The notes under the pieces: generated by a model
The model's database searches: none
What the model saw: only the letters and a program-made list of their open reading frames with translations
What the model was told of the DNA's origin: nothing
In this document: piece by piece, positions 48,765 through 63,700 of the stretch
How the letters are laid out: each line of letters starts with the position of its first letter
Numbering within the stretch: the stretch's first letter is position 1
Origin: Lithodes maja
Taxonomy: Eukaryota; Arthropoda; Malacostraca; Decapoda; Lithodidae
Assembly (NCBI GenBank): GCA_037953745.1
Contig: JBAKBP010013161.1
Location: 1-64,000 of the forward strand
Length of the DNA: 64,000 bases
Reading direction: 5' to 3'
Translations under genes and position numbers: made by a program

Positions 48765-51700
48765 CAAGGTTTTTTGAGATTTGTTTTCAATATTTCAAAA
48801 AATCTAAAAAAAACTTGGGTTTAAGCCCAGGCAAATGACGAATCCAAATATGTAATAATATTGACAAGTCAAAATTCGACCAAAATCACTGATTTGCCTG
48901 GGCCCAAGTTTTTTTGAGATTTTTTTCTAAGATTCTGGCCCAATGGCTGGGCGAAATTGAAATCTAAGACCATGTCTAGAAGCAGCTCGGCGAGAAAAAT
49001 CGAATGGCACCAAGTAGAATTCCCTAGGACTTATAGTTTGGGCTACAGAGGACTTTTAAAGTCCAAAAAACGGTCCCCTGGGCCCTCCAGGAAGGCCCTG
49101 TCAAAATCGAAATCCTAAACTAATGGTCCGATTTTAATTCTGTTTGCGCCATTCGATTCAGCTTGCCAAAGTGTACTTATGGTATAAATTTAAACAAAAT
49201 CCGTTCATAAATAACTCGTCTATGGAGTTTTTAAACTTTAAAATAGGCCTAGGGGGCCTAAAAATAGGTCAAAATTAAAAAATAATTATACCATTGAATC
49301 CGGAAGGGCGAGACGAATCCAAATATGTAATAATATTGACAAGTCAAAATTCGACCAAAATCACCGATCACCCAAGGTTTTTTGAAAAAAAAAATCTCGA
49401 TTCTGGCCGAATGGCTGGGCGAAATTGAAATCTAAGACCATGTCTAGAAGCAGCTCGGCGAGAAAAATCGAATGGCACCAAGTAGAATTCCCTAGGACTT
49501 ATAGTTTGGGCTACAGAGGACTTTTAAAGTCCAAAAAACGGTCCCCTGGGCCCTCCAGGAAGGCCCTGTCAAAATCGAAATCCTAAACTAATGGTCCGAT
49601 TTTAATTCTGTTTGCGCCATTCGATTCAGCTTGCCAAAGTGTACTTATGGTATAAATTTAAACAAAATCCGTTCATAAATAACTCGTCTATGGAGTTTTT
49701 AAACTTTAAAATAGGCCTAGGGGGCCTAAAAATAGGTCAAAATTAAAAAATAATTATACCATTGAATCCGCAACGGCGAGACGAATCCAAATATGTAATA
49801 ATATTGACAAGTCAAAATTCGACCAAAATCACCGATTTGCCTGGACCCAAGGTTTTTTGAGAATTTTTTTCTCGATTCTGGCCGAATGGCTGGGCGAAAT
49901 TGAAATCTAAGACCATGTCTAGAAGCAGCTCGGCGAGAAAAATCGAATGGCACCAAGTAGAATTCCCTAGGACTTATAGTTTGGGCTACAGAGGACTTTT
50001 AAAGTCCAAAAAACGGTCCCCTGGGCCCTCCAGGAAGGCCCTGTCAAAATCGAAATCCTAAACTAATGGTCCGATTTTAATTCTGTTTGCGCCATTCGAT
50101 TCAGCTTGCCAAAGTGTACTTATGGTATAAATTTAAACAAAATCCGTTCATAAATAACTCGTCTATGGAGTTTTTAAACTTTAAAATAGGCCTAGGGGGC
50201 CTAAAAATAGGTCAAAATTAAAAAATAATTATACCATTGAATCCGCAACGGCGAGACGAATCCAAATATGTAATAATATTGACAAGTCAAAATTCGATCA
50301 AAATCACCGATTTGCCTGGGCAAACCCCAAGGTTTTTTGAGAATTTTTCTCTCGATTCTGGCCGAATGGCTGGGCGAAATTGAAATCTAAGACCATGTCT
50401 AGAAGCAGCTCGGCGAGAAAAATCGAATGGCACCAAGTAGAATTCCCTAGGACTTATAGTTTGGGCTACAGAGGACTTTTAAAGTCCAAAAAACGGTCCC
50501 CTGGGCCCTCCAGGAAGGCCCTGTCAAAATCGAAATCCTAAACTAATGGTCCGATTTTAATTCTGTTTGCGCCATTCGATTCAGCTTGCCAAAGTGTACT
50601 TATGGTATAAATTTAAACAAAATCCGTTCATAAATAACTCGTCTATGGAGTTTTTAAACTTTAAAATAGGCCTAGGGGGCCTAAAAATAGGTCAAAATTA
50701 AAAAATAATTATACCGTTGAATCCGCAACGGCGAGACGAATCCAAATATGTAATAATATTGACAAGTCAAAATTCGACCAAAATCACCGATTTGCCTGGG
50801 CTTAAACCCAAGGTTTTTTGAAAAAAAAAATCTCGATTCTGGCCGAATGGCTGGGCGAAATTGAAATCTAAGACCATGTCTAGAAGCAGCTCGGCGAGAA
50901 AAATCGAATGGCACCAAGTAAAAAAAAAATCTCGATTCTGGCCGAATGGCTGGGCGAAATTGAAATCTAAGACCATGTCTAGAAGCAGCTCGGCGAGAAA
51001 AATCGAATGGCACCAAGTATAATTCCCTAGGACTTATAGTTTGGGCTACAGAAGACTTTTAAAGTCCAAAAAACGGTCCCCTGGGCCCTCCAGGAAGGCC
51101 CTGTCAAAATCGAAATCCTAAACTAATGGTCCGATTTTAATTCTGTTTGCGCCATTCGATTCAGCTTGCCAAAGTGTACTTATGGTATAAATTTAAACAA
51201 AATCCGTTCATAAATAACTCGTCTATGGAGTTTTTAAACTTTAAAATAGGCCTAGGGGGCCTAAAAATAGGTCAAAATTAAAAAATAATTATACCATTGA
51301 ATCCGCAACGGCGAGACGAATCCAAATATGTAATAATATTGACAAGTCAAAATTCGACCAAAATCACCGATTTGCCTGGGCCCAAGGTTTTTTGAGAATT
51401 TTTTTCTCGATTCTGGCCGAATGGCTGGGCGAAATTGAAATCTAAGACCATGTCTAGAAGCAGCTCGGCGAGAAAAATCGAATGGCACCAAGTAGAATTC
51501 CCTAGGACTTATAGTTTGGGCTACAGAGGACTTTTAAAGTCCAAAAAACGGTCCCCTGGGCCCTCCAGGAAGGCCCTGTCAAAATCGAAATCCTAAACTA
51601 ATGGTCCGATTTTAATTCTGTTTGCGCCATTCGATTCAGCTTGCCAAAGTGTACTTATGGTATAAATTTAAACAAAATCCGTTCATAAATAACTCGTCTA

Positions 51701-54700
51701 TGGAGTTTTAAACTTTAAAATAGGCCTAGGGGGCCTAAAAATAGGTCAAAATTAAAAAAATAATTATACCATTGAATCCGCAAGGGCGAGACGAATCCAA
51801 ATATGTAATAATATTGACAAGTCAAAATTCGACCAAAATCACCGATTTGCCTGGGCTTAAACCCAAGGTTTTTTGAAAAAAAAAAATCTCGATTCTGGCC
51901 GAATGGCTGGGCGAAATTGAAATCTAAGACCATGTCTAGAAGCAGCTCGGCGAGAAAAATCGAATGGCACCAAGTAAAAAAAAAATCTCGATTCTGGCCG
52001 AATGGCTGGGCGAAATTGAAATCTAAGACCATGTCTAGAAGCAGCTCGGCGAGAAAAATCGAATGGCACCAAGTAGAATTCCCTAGGACTTATAGTTTGG
52101 GCTACAGAGGACTTTTAAAGTCCAAAAAACGGTCCCCTGGGCCCTCCAGGAAGGCCCTGTCAAAATCGAAATCCTAAACTAATGGTCCGATTTTAATTCT
52201 GTTTGCGCCATTCGATTCAGCTTGCCAAAGTGTACTTATGGTATAAATTTAAACAAAATCCGTTCATAAATAACTCGTCTATGGAGTTTTTAAACTTTAA
52301 AATAGGCCTAGGGGGCCTAAAAATAGGTCAAAATTAAAAAATAATTATACCATTGAATCCGCAACGGCGAGACGAATCCAAATATGTAATAATATTGACA
52401 AGTCAAAATTCGATCAAAATCACCGATTTGCCTGGGCTTAAACCCAAGGTTTTTTGAGAATTTTTTTCTCGATTCTGGCCGAATGGCTGGGCGAAATTGA
52501 AATCTAAGACCATGTCTAGAAGCAGCTCGGCGAGAAGGTTTTTTGAGAATTATTTTCTCGATTCTGGCCGAATGGCTGGGCGAAATTGAAATCTAAGACC
52601 ATGTCTAGAAGCAGCTCGGCGAGAAAAATCGAATGGCACCAAGTAGAATTCCCTAGGACTTATAGTTTGGGCTACAGAGGACTTTTAAAGTCCAAAAAAC
52701 GGTCCCCTGGGCCCTCCAGGAAGGCCCTGTCAAAATCGAAATCCTAAACTAATGGTCCGATTTTAATTCTGTTTGCGCCATTCGATTCAGCTTGCCAAAG
52801 TGTACTTATGGTATAAATTTAAACAACATCCGTTCATAAATAACTCGTCTATGGAGTTTTTAAACTTTAAAATAGGCCTAGGGGGCCTAACAATAGGTCA
52901 AAATTAAAAAATAATTATACCATTGAATCCGCAACGGCGAGACGAATCCAAATATGTAATAATATTGACAAGTCAAAATTCGACCAAAATCACCGATTTG
53001 CCTGGGCTTAAACCCAAGGTTTTTTGAAAAAAAAAATCTCGATTCTGGCTTGGGTTTGGGCTACAGAAGACTTTTAAAGTCCAAAAAACGGTCCCCTGGG
53101 CCCTCCAGGAAGGCCCTGTCAAAATCGAAATCCTAAACTAATGGTCCGATTTTAATTCTGTTTGCGCCATTCGATTCAGCTTGCCAAAGTGTACTTATGG
53201 TATAAATTTAAACAAAATCCGTTCATAAATAACTCGTCTATGGAGTTTTTAAACTTTAAAATAGGCCTAGGGGGCCTAACAATAGGTCAAAATTAAAAAA
53301 TAATTATACCATTGAATCCGCAACGGCGAGACGAATCCAAATATGTAATAATATTGACAAGTCAAAATTCGACCAAAATCACCGATTTGCCTGGGCTTAA
53401 ACCCAAGGTTTTTTGAGAATTTTTTTCTCGATTCTGGCCGAATGGCTGGGCGAAATTGAAATATAAGACCATGTCTAGAAGCAGCTCGGCGAGAAAAATC
53501 GAATGGCACCAAGTAGAATTCCCTAGGACTTATAGTTTGGGCTACAGAGGACTTTTAAAGTCCAAAAAACGGTCCCCTGGGCCCTCCAGGAAGGCCCTGT
53601 CAAAATCGAAATCCTAAACTAATGGTCCGATTTTAATTCTGTTTGCGCCATTCGATTCAGCTTGCCAAAGTGTACTTATGGTATAAATTTAAACAAAATC
53701 CGTTCATAAATAACTCGTCTATGGAGTTTTTAAACTTTAAAATAGGCCTAGGGGGCCTAAAAATAGGTCAAAATTAAAAAATAATTATACCATTGAATCC
53801 GCAACGGCGAGACGAATCCAAATATGTAATAATATTGACAAGTCAAAATTCGACCAAAATCACCGATTTGCCTGGGCTTAAACCCAAGGTTTTTTGAAAA
53901 AAAAAATCTCGATTCTGGCTTGGGTTTGGGCTACAGAAGACTTTTAAAGTCCAAAAAACGGTCCCCTGGGCCCTCCAGGAAGGCCCTGTCAAAATCGAAA
54001 TCCTAAACTAATGGTCCGATTTTAATTCTGTTTGCGCCATTCGATTCAGCTTGCCAAAGTGTACTTATGGTATAAATTTAAACAAAATCCGTTCATAAAT
54101 AACTCGTCTATGGAGTTTTTAAACTTTAAAATAGGCCTAGGGGGCCTAACAATAGGTCAAAATTAAAAAATAATTATACATTGAATCCGCAACGGCGAGA
54201 CGAATCCAAATATGTAATAATATTGACAAGTCAAAATTCGACCAAAATCACCGATTTGCCTGGGCTTAAACCCAAGGTTTTTTGAGAATTTTTTTCTCGA
54301 TTCTGGCCGAATGGCTGGGCGAAATTGAAATCTAAGACCATGTCTAGAAGCAGCTCGGCGAGAAAAATCGAATGGCACCAAGTAGAATTCCCTAGGACTT
54401 ATAGTTTGGGCTACAGAGGACTTTTAAAGTCCAAAAAACGGTCCCCTGGGCCCTCCAGGAAGGCCCTGTCAAAATCGAAATCCTAAACTAATGGTCCGAT
54501 TTTAATTCTGTTTGCGCCATTCGATTCAGCTTGCCAAAGTGTACTTATGGTATAAATTTAAACAAAATCCGTTCATAAATAACTCGTCTATGGAGTTTTT
54601 AAACTTTAAAATAGGCCTAGGGGGCCTAAAAATAGGTCAAAATTAAAAAATAATTATACCATTGAATCCGCAACGGCGAGACGAATCCAAATATGTAATA

Positions 54701-57700
54701 ATATTGACAAGTCAAAATTCGACCAAAATCACCCATTTGCCTGGGCTTAAACCCAAGGTTTTTTGAAAAAAAAAATCTCGATTCTGGCCGAATGGCTGGG
54801 CGAAATTGAAATCTAAGACCATGTCTAGAAGCAGCTCGGCGAGAAAAATCGAATGGCACCAAGTAAAAAAAAAATCTCGATTCTGGCCGAATGGCTGGGC
54901 GAAATTGAAATCTAAGACCATGTCTAGAAGCAGCTCGGCGAGAAAAATCGAATGGCACCAAGTAGAATTCCCTAGGACTTATAGTTTGGGCTACAGAGGA
55001 CTTTTAAAGTCCAAAAAACGGTCCCCTGGGCCCTCCAGGAAGGCCCTGTCAAAATCGAAATCCTAAACTAATGGTCCGATTTTAATTCTGTTTGCGCCAT
55101 TCGATTCAGCTTGCCAAAGTGTACTTATGGTATAAATTTAAACAAAATCCGTTCATAAATAACTCGTCTATGGAGTTTTTAAACTTTAAAATAGGCCTAG
55201 GGGGCCTAAAAATAGGTCAAAATTAAAAAATAATTATACCATTGAATCCGCAACGGCGAGACGAATCCAAATATGTAATAATATTGACAAGTCAAAATTC
55301 GATCAAAATCACCGATTTGCCTGAACCCAAGGTTTTTTGAGAATTATTTTCTCGATTCTGGCCGAATGGCTGGGCGAAATTGAAATCTAAGACCATGTCT
55401 AGAAGCAGCTCGGCGAGAAAAATCGAATGGCACCAAGTAGAATTCCCTAGGACTTATAGTTTGGGCTACAGAGGACTTTTAAAGTCCAAAAAACGGTCCC
55501 CTGGGCCCTCCAGGAAGGCCCTGTCAAAATCGAAATCCTAAACTAATGGTCCGATTTTAATTCTGTTTGCGCCATTCGATTCAGCTTGCCAAAGTGTACT
55601 TATGGTATAAATTTAAACAACATCCGTTCATAAATAACTCGTCTATGGAGTTTTTAAACTTTAAAATAGGCCTAGGGGGCCTAACAATAGGTCAAAATTA
55701 AAAAATAATTATACCATTGAATCCGCAACGGCGAGACGAATCCAAATATGTAATAATATTGACAAGTCAAAATTCGACCAAAATCACCGATTTGCCTGGG
55801 CTTAAAACCCAAGGTTTTTTGAAAAAAAAAATCTCGATTCTGGCCGAATGGCTGGGCGAAATTGAAATCTAAGACCATGTCTAGAAGCAGCTCGGCGAGA
55901 AAAATCGAATGGCACCAAGTAGAATTCCCTAGGACTTATAGTTTGGGCTACAGAGGACTTTTAAAGTCCAAAAAACGGTCCCCTGGGCCCTCCAGGAAGG
56001 CCCTGTCAAAATCGAAATCCTAAACTAATGGTCCGATTTTAATTCTGTTTGCGCCATTCGATTCAGCTTGCCAAAGTGTACTTATGGTATAAATTTAAAC
56101 AAAATCCGTTCATAAATAACTCGTCTATGGAGTTTTAAACTTTAAAATAGGCCTAGGGGGCCTAAAAATAGGTCAAAATTAAAAAAATAATTATACCATT
56201 GAATCCGCAAGGGCGAGACGAATCCAAATATGTAATAATATTGACAAGTCAAAATTCGACCAAAATCACCGATTTGCCTGGGCTTAAACCCAAGGTTTTT
56301 TGAAAAAAAAAAATCTCGATTCTGGCCGAATGGCTGGGCGAAATTGAAATCTAAGACCATGTCTAGAAGCAGCTCGGCGAGAAAAATCGAATGGCACCAA
56401 GTAAAAAAAAAATCTCGATTCTGGCCGAATGGCTGGGCGAAATTGAAATCTAAGACCATGTCTAGAAGCAGCTCGGCGAGAAAAATCGAATGGCACCAAG
56501 TAGAATTCCCTAGGACTTATAGTTTGGGCTACAGAGGACTTTTAAAGTCCAAAAAACGGTCCCCTGGGCCCTCCAGGAAGGCCCTGTCAAAATCGAAATC
56601 CTAAACTAATGGTCCGATTTTAATTCTGTTTGCGCCATTCGATTCAGCTTGCCAAAGTGTACTTATGGTATAAATTTGAACAAAATCCGTTCATAAATAA
56701 CTCGTCTATGGAGTTTTTAAACTTTAAAATAGGCCTAGGGGGCCTAAAAATAGGTCAAAATTAAAAAATAATTATACCATTGAATCCGCAACGGCGAGAC
56801 GAATCCAAATATGTAATAATATTGACAAGTCAAAATTCGACCAAAATCACCGATTTGCCTGGGCTTAAAACCCAAGGTTTTTTGAAAAAAAAAATCTCGA
56901 TTCTGGCCGAATGGCTGGGCGAAATTGAAATCTAAGACCATGTCTAGAAGCAGCTCGGCGAGAAAAATCGAATGGCACCAAGTAGAATTCCCTAGGACTT
57001 ATAGTTTGGGCTACAGAAGACTTTTAAAGTCCAAAAAACGGTCCCCTGGGCCCTCCAGGAAGGCCCTGTCAAAATCGAAATCCTAAACTAATGGTCCGAT
57101 TTTAATTCTGTTTGCGCCATTCGATTCAGCTTGCCAAAGTGTACTTATGGTATAAATTTAAACAAAATCCGTTCATAAATAACTCGTCTATGGAGTTTTT
57201 AAACTTTAAAATAGGCCTAGGGGGCCTAAAAATAGGTCAAAATTAAAAAATAATTATACCATTGAATCCGCAACGGCGAGACGAATCCAAATATGTAATA
57301 ATATTGACAAGTCAAAATTCGATCAAAATCACCGATTTGCCTGGGCTTAAACCCAAGGTTTTTTGAGAATTTTTTTCTCGATTCTGGCCGAATGGCTGGG
57401 CGAAATTGAAATCTAAGACCATGTCTAGAAGCAGCTCGGCGAGAAAAATCGAATGGCACCAAGTAGAATTCCCTAGGACTTATAGTTTGGGCTACAGAGG
57501 ACTTTTAAAGTCCAAAAAACGGTCCCCTGGGCCCTCCAGGAAGGCCCTGTCAAAATCGAAATCCTAAACTAATGGTCCGATTTTAATTCTGTTTGCGCCA
57601 TTCGATTCAGCTTGCCAAAGTGTACTTATGGTATAAATTTAAACAAAATCCGTTCATAAATAACTCGTCTATGGAGTTTTTAAACTTTAAAATAGGCCTA

Positions 57701-60700
57701 GGGGGCCTAAAAATAGGTCAAAATTAAAAAATAATTATACCATTGAATCCGCAACGGCGAGACGAATCCAAATATGTAATAATATTGACAAGTCAAAATT
57801 CGACCAAAATCACCGATTTGCCTGGGCTTAATTTTAACCCAAGGTTTTTTGAGAATTTTTTTCTCGATTCTGGCCGAATGGCTGGGCGAAATTGAAATCT
57901 AAGACCATGTCTAGAAGCAGCTCGGCGAGAAAAATCGAATGGCACCAAGTAGAATTCCCTAGGACTTATAGTTTGGGCTACAGAGGACTTTTAAAGTCCA
58001 AAAAACGGTCCCCTGGGCCCTCCAGGAAGGCCCTGTCAAAATCGAAATCCTAAACTAATGGTCCGATTTTAATTCTGTTTGCGCCATTCGATTCAGCTTG
58101 CCAAAGTGTACTTATGGTATAAATTTAAACAAAATCCGTTCATAAATAACTCGTCTATGGAGTTTTTAAACTTTAAAATATGCCTAGGGGGCCTAAAAAT
58201 AGGTCAAAATTAAAAAAATAATTTTACCATTGAATCCGCAACGGCGAGACGAATCCAAATATGTAATAATATTGACAAGTCAAAATTCGACCAAAATCAC
58301 CGATTTGCCTGGGCTTAAACCCAAGGTTTTTTGAAAAAAAAATCTCGATTCTGGCTTGGGTTTGGGCTACAGAAGAGTTTTAAAGTCCAAAAAACGGTCC
58401 CCTGGGCCCTCCAGGAAGGCCCTGTCAAAATCGAAATCCTAAACTAATGGTCCGATTTTAATTCTATTTGCGCCATTCGATTCAGCTTGCCAAAGTGTAC
58501 TTATGGTATAAATTTAAACAAAATCCGTTCATAAATAACTCGTCTATGGAGTTTTTAAACTTTAAAATAGGCCTAGGGGGCCTAAAAATAGGTCAAAATT
58601 AAAAAATAATTATACCATTGAATCCGCAACGGCGAGACGAATCCAAATATGTAATAATATTGACAAGTCAAAATTCGATCAAAATCACCGATTTGCCTGG
58701 GCTTAAACCCAAGGTTTTTTGAGAATTTTTTTCTCGATTCTGGCCGAATGGCTGGGCGAAATTGAAATCTAAGACCATGTCTAGAAGCAGCTCGGCGAGA
58801 AAAATCGAATAGCACCAAGTAGAATTCCCTAGGACTTATAGTTTGGGCTACAGAGGACTTTTAAAGTCCCAAAAACGGTCCCCTGGGCCTTCCAGGAAGG
58901 GCCTGTCAAAATCGAAATCCTAAACTAATGGTCCGATTTTAATTCTGTTTGCGCCATTCGATTCAGCTTGCCAAAGTGTACTTATGGTATAAATTTAAAC
59001 AAAATCCGTTCATAAATAACTCGTCTATGGAGTTTTTAAACTTTAAAATAGGCCTAGGGGGCCTAAAAATAGGTCAAAATTAAAAAATAATTATACCATT
59101 GAATCCGCAACGGCGAGACGAATCCAAATATGTAATAATATTGACAAGTCAAAATTCGATGAAAATCACCGATTTGCCTGGGCTTAAAACCCAAGGTTTT
59201 TTGAAAAAAAAAATCTCGATTCTGGCCGAATGGCTGGGCGAAATTGAAATCTAAGACCATGTCTAGAAGCAGCTCGGCGAGAAAAATCGAATGGCACCAA
59301 GTAGAATTCCCTAGGACTTATAGTTTGGGCTACAGAGGACTTTTAAAGTCCAAAAAACGGTCCCCTGGGCCCTCCAGGAAGGCCCTGTCAAAATCGAAAT
59401 CCTAAACTAATGGTCCGATTTTAATTCTGTTTGCGCCATTCGATTCAGCTTGCCAAAGTGTACTTATGGTATAAATTTAAACAAAATCCGTTCATAAATA
59501 ACTCGTCTATGGAGTTTTTAAACTTTAAAATAGGCCTAGGGGGCGTAAAAATAGGTCAAAATTAAAAAATAATTATACCATTGAATCCGCAACGGCGAGA
59601 CGAATCCAAATATGTAATAATATTGACAAGTCAAAATTCGACCAAAATCACCGATTTGCCTGGGCTTAAACCCAAGGTTTTTTGAAAAAAAAAATCTCGA
59701 TTCTGGCCGAATGGCTGGGCGAAATTGAAATCTAAGACCATGTCTAGAAGCAGCTCGGCGAGAAAAATCGAATGGCACCAAGTAAAAAAAAAATCTCGAT
59801 TCTGGCCGAATGGCTGGGCGAAATTGAAATCTAAGACCATGTCTAGAAGCAGCTCGGCGAGAAAAATCGAATGGCACCAAGTAGAATTCCCTAGGACTTA
59901 TAGTTTGGGCTACAGAGGACTTTTAAAGTCCAAAAAACGGTCCCCTGGGCCCTCCAGGAAGGCCCTGTCAAAATCGAAATCCTAAACTAATGGTCCGATT
60001 TTAATTCTGTTTGCGCCATTCGATTCAGCTTGCCAAAGTGTACTTATGGTATAAATTTAAACAAAATCCGTTCATAAATAACTCGTCTATGGAGTTTTTA
60101 AACTTTAAAATAGGCCTAGGGGGCCTAAAAATAGGTCAAAATTAAAAAATAATTATACCATTGAATCCGCAACGGCGAGACGAATCCAAATATGTAATAA
60201 TATTGAAAAGTCAAAATTCGATCAAAATCACCGATTTGCCTGAACCCAAGGTTTTTTGAGAATTATTTTCTCGATTCTGGCCGAATGGCTGGGCGAAATT
60301 GAAATCTAAGACCATGTCTAGAAGCAGCTCGGCGAGAAAAATCGAATGGCACCAAGTAGAATTCCCTAGGACTTATAGTTTGGGCTACAGAGGACTTTTA
60401 AAGTCCAAAAAACGGTCCCCTGGGCCCTCCAGGAAGGCCCTGTCAAAATCGAAATCCTAAACTAATGGTCCGATTTTAATTCTGTTTGCGCCATTCGATT
60501 CAGCTTGCCAAAGTGTACTTATGGTATAAATTTAAACAACATCCGTTCATAAATAACTCGTCTATGGAGTTTTTAAACTTTAAAATAGGCCTAGGGGGCC
60601 TAACAATAGGTCAAAATTAAAAAATAATTATACCATTGAATCCGCAACGGCGAGACGAATCCAAATATGTAATAATATTGACAAGTCAAAATTCGACCAA

Positions 60701-63700
60701 AATCACCGATTTGCCTGGGCTTAAACCCAAGGTTTTTTGAAAAAAAAAATCTCGATTCTGGCTTGGGTTTGGGCTACAGAAGACTTTTAAAGTCCAAAAA
60801 ACGGTCCCCTGGGCCCTCCAGGAAGGCCCTGTCAAAATCGAAATCCTAAACTAATGGTCCGATTTTAATTCTGTTTGCGCCATTCGATTCAGCTTGCCAA
60901 AGTGTACTTATGGTATAAATTTAAACAAAATCCGTTCATAAATAACTCGTCTATGGAGTTTTTAAACTTTAAAATAGGCCTAGGGGGCCTAAAAATAGGT
61001 CAAAATTAAAAAATAATTATACCATTGAATCCGCAACGGCGAGACGAATCCAAATATGTAATAATATTGACAAGTCAAAATTCGATCAAAATCACCGATT
61101 TGCCTGGGCTTAAACCCAAGGTTTTTTGAGAATTTTTTTCTCGATTCTGGCCGAATGGCTGGGCGAAATTGAAATCTAAGACCATGTCTAGAAGCAGCTC
61201 GGCGAGAAAAATCGAATGGCACCAAGTAGAATTCCCTAGGACTTATAGTTTGGGCTACAGAGGACTTTTAAAGTCCAAAAAACGGTCCCCTGGGCCCTCC
61301 AGGAAGGCCCTGTCAAAATCGAAATCCTAAACTAATGGTCCGATTTTAATTCTGTTTGCGCCATTCGATTCAGCTTGCCAAAGTGTACTTATGGTATAAA
61401 TTTGAACAAAATCCGTTCATAAATAACTCGTCTATGGAGTTTTTAAACTTTAAAATAGGCCTAGGGGGCCTAAAAATAGGTCAAAATTAAAAAATAATTA
61501 TACCATTGAATCCGCAACGGCGAGACGAATCCAAATATGTAATAATATTGACAAGTCAAAATTCGACCAAAATCACCGATTTGCCTGGGCTTAAAACCCA
61601 AGGTTTTTTGAAAAAAAAAATCTCGATTCTGGCTTGGGTTTGGGCTACAGAAGACTTTTAAAGTCCAAAAAACGGTCCCCTGGGCCCTCCAGGAAGGCCC
61701 TGTCAAAATCGAAATCCTAAACTAATGGTCCGATTTTAATTCTATTTGCGCCATTCGATTCAGCTTGCCAAAGTGTACTTATGGTATAAATTTAAACAAA
61801 ATCCGTTCATAAATAACTCGTCTATGGAGTTTTTAAACTTTAAAATACGCCTAGGGGGCGTAAAAATAGGTCAAAATTAAAAAATAATTATACCATTGAA
61901 TCCGCAACGGCGAGACGAATCCAAATATGTAATAATATTGACAAGTCAAAATTCGACCAAAATCACCGATTTGCCTGGGCTTAAACCCAAGGTTTTTTGA
62001 AAAAAAAAATCTCGATTCTGGCCGAATGGCTGGGCGAAATTGAAATCTAAGACCATGTCTAGAAGCAGCTCGGCGAGAAAAATCGAATGGCACCAAGTAA
62101 AAAAAAAATCTCGATTCTGGCCGAATGGCTGGGCGAAATTGAAATCTAAGACCATGTCTAGAAGCAGCTCGGCGAGAAAAATCGAATGGCACCAAGTAGA
62201 ATTCCCTAGGACTTATAGTTTGGGCTACAGAGGACTTTTAAAGTCCAAAAAACGGTCCCCTGGGCCCTCCAGGAAGGCCCTGTCAAAATCGAAATCCTAA
62301 ACTAATGGTCCGATTTTAATTCTGTTTGCGCCATTCGATTCAGCTTGCCAAAGTGTACTTATGGTATAAATTTAAACAAAATCCGTTCATAAATAACTCG
62401 TCTATGGAGTTTTTAAACTTTAAAATAGGCCTAGGGGGCCTAAAAATAGGTCAAAATTAAAAAATAATTATACCATTGAATCCGCAACGGCGAGACGAAT
62501 CCAAATATGTAATAATATTGACAAGTCAAAATTCGATCAAAATCACCGATTTGCCTGAACCCAAGGTTTTTTGAGAATTATTTTCTCGATTCTGGCCGAA
62601 TGGCTGGGCGAAATTGAAATCTAAGACCATGTCTAGAAGCAGCTCGGCGAGAAAAATCGAATGGCACCAAGTAGAATTCCCTAGGACTTATAGTTTGGGC
62701 TACAGAGGACTTTTAAAGTCCAAAAAACGGTCCCCTGGGCCCTCCAGGAAGGCCCTGTCAAAATCGAAATCCTAAACTAATGGTCCGATTTTAATTCTGT
62801 TTGCGCCATTCGATTCAGCTTGCCAAAGTGTACTTATGGTATAAATTTAAACAACATCCGTTCATAAATAACTCGTCTATGGAGTTTTTAAACTTTAAAA
62901 TAGGCCTAGGGGGCCTAACAATAGGTCAAAATTAAAAAATAATTATACCATTGAATCCGCAACGGCGAGACGAATCCAAATATGTAATAATATTGACAAG
63001 TCAAAATTCGACCAAAATCACCGATTTGCCTGGGCTTAAACCCAAGGTTTTTTGAAAAAAAAAATCTCGATTCTGGCTTGGGTTTGGGCTACAGAAGACT
63101 TTTAAAGTCCAAAAAACGGTCCCCTGGGCCCTCCAGGAAGGCCCTGTCAAAATCGAAATCCTAAACTAATGGTCCGATTTTAATTCTGTTTGCGCCATTC
63201 GATTCAGCTTGCCAAAGTGTACTTATGGTATAAATTTAAACAAAATCCGTTCATAAATAACTCGTCTATGGAGTTTTTAAACTTTAAAATAGGCCTAGGG
63301 GGCCTAACAATAGGTCAAAATTAAAAAATAATTATACCATTGAATCCGCAACGGCGAGACGAATCCAAATATGTAATAATATTGACAAGTCAAAATTCGA
63401 CCAAAATCACCGATTTGCCTGGGCTTAAACCCAAGGTTTTTTGAGAATTTTTTCTCGATTCTGGCCGAATGGCTGGGCGAAATTGAAATCTAAGACCATG
63501 TCTAGAAGCAGCTCAGCGAGAAAAATCGAATGGCACCAAGTAGAATTCCCTAGGACTTATAGTTTGGGCTACAGAGGACTTTTAAAGTCCAAAAAACGGT
63601 CCCCTGGGCCCTCCAGGAAGGCCCTGTCAAAATCGAAATCCTAAACTAATGGTCCGATTTTAATTCTGTTTGCGCCATTCGATTCAGCTTGCCAAAGTGT

